DNA of 16,490 bases from an uncultured Bacilli bacterium (GTDB lineage Bacteria > Bacillota_I > Bacilli_A > RF39 > UBA660). Positions 16,348 to 16,490 of this stretch are shown piece by piece. Made by a program: the position numbers and the translations under genes. Where the stretch lies: the NCBI GenBank assembly GCA_947595415.1, contig CANQER010000011.1, positions 1 through 16,490 of the forward strand, given 5' to 3'. Below the pieces are notes generated by a model. That model was not told where the DNA came from, made no database searches, and was given only the letters and a program-made list of their open reading frames with translations. Within the stretch, counting starts at the first letter, position 1; the number at the start of each line of letters is the position of its first letter.

Positions 16348-16423
16348 AGTTAAGAAAGGCATGGTAAAAAATAAATTAATCTTTAAATTGTAGTAAAAAT
16401 ATTGATTTAGGTTAATTGTTAAG

Positions 16424-16490
16424 TTTAAATATTATGGTATAATACAATTTAGAAAGAAATTCATAATTGTATTATACCATAATATTTAAA
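16424..16490. repeat. Perfect 26-bp inverted repeat at the window end
   Basis: Left arm 16424-16449 and right arm 16465-16490 are exact reverse complements around a 15-base centre (TAGAAAGAAATTCAT). Each arm contains TGGTATAAT, an extended -10 box, so the element has a promoter-like box facing each way. There is no T-tract as for a terminator. It could be an operator/promoter dyad, a small mobile-element end, or an assembly artefact, since the sequence stops exactly at its edge. Confidence 0.7.

Noticed and set aside
16424..16490. Invertible (phase-variable) promoter
   Set aside because: The segment between the arms is only 15 bp and both arms carry the same -10 box, so inversion would change almost nothing.
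1..16490. CRISPR array, tRNA, rRNA, or a DGR reverse transcriptase/template repeat in the window
   Set aside because: I saw no regularly spaced repeats, no tRNA-like cloverleaf, no RT-like protein, and no second GC-rich copy of the 1771-1927 segment.

Overview
The window is very AT-rich, uses the standard code (TGA serves as a stop, for example for the response regulator) and has strong AGGAGG-type ribosome sites with frequent TTG starts. Codon use, a long-form hpf next to secA, feoAB and an agr-type peptide quorum-sensing locus all point to a low-GC Bacillota. An uncultured gut or animal-associated Bacilli or Clostridia relative is likely, but that placement is inference. The 5' end cuts into an open reading frame. 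The 3' end stops exactly at the end of a perfect 26-bp inverted repeat, which may mark a contig break.

Layout: (1) Positions 2-1930 hold the 3' part of a large probable surface protein (fibronectin III-like region, then an FGE-sulfatase/C-type-lectin-like domain). Its last ~50 codons switch abruptly to GC-rich codon use and are followed by a 12-bp-stem hairpin. This looks like the variable region of a diversity-generating retroelement (DGR) target, with no reverse transcriptase or template repeat in the window. (2) 2094-4845 is an iron-uptake module: an MntR/DtxR-family repressor divergent from feoA-feoB, with a 25-bp operator-like dyad between them. (3) 5064-7667 is a PMCA-like P2-type Ca2+ ATPase, converging with a LOG-family nucleotide hydrolase gene. 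The terminator for the ATPase lies inside the opposing coding sequence. (4) 8337-12517 is a rearranged agr system. An AgrA-like LytTR regulator and two tandem paralogous AgrC-like kinases lie on the + strand. They converge on agrB and a 40-codon agrD on the - strand. (5) 12801-16199 holds a cold-shock protein, long-form hpf and secA, each with its own promoter or terminator signals. (6) 16200-16490 has the secA terminator and the terminal inverted repeat.

How the genes may work together: AgrB would process and export the AgrD peptide. One or both kinases would sense it and phosphorylate the LytTR regulator. Two identical 9-bp sites 21 bp apart in the agrB-csp intergenic region have the spacing expected for LytTR binding, although the sequence does not match the usual consensus closely. 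The most notable items are the DGR-like target, the convergent agr locus with one peptide and two receptors, and the agrD gene, which is too short for ordinary ORF calling.
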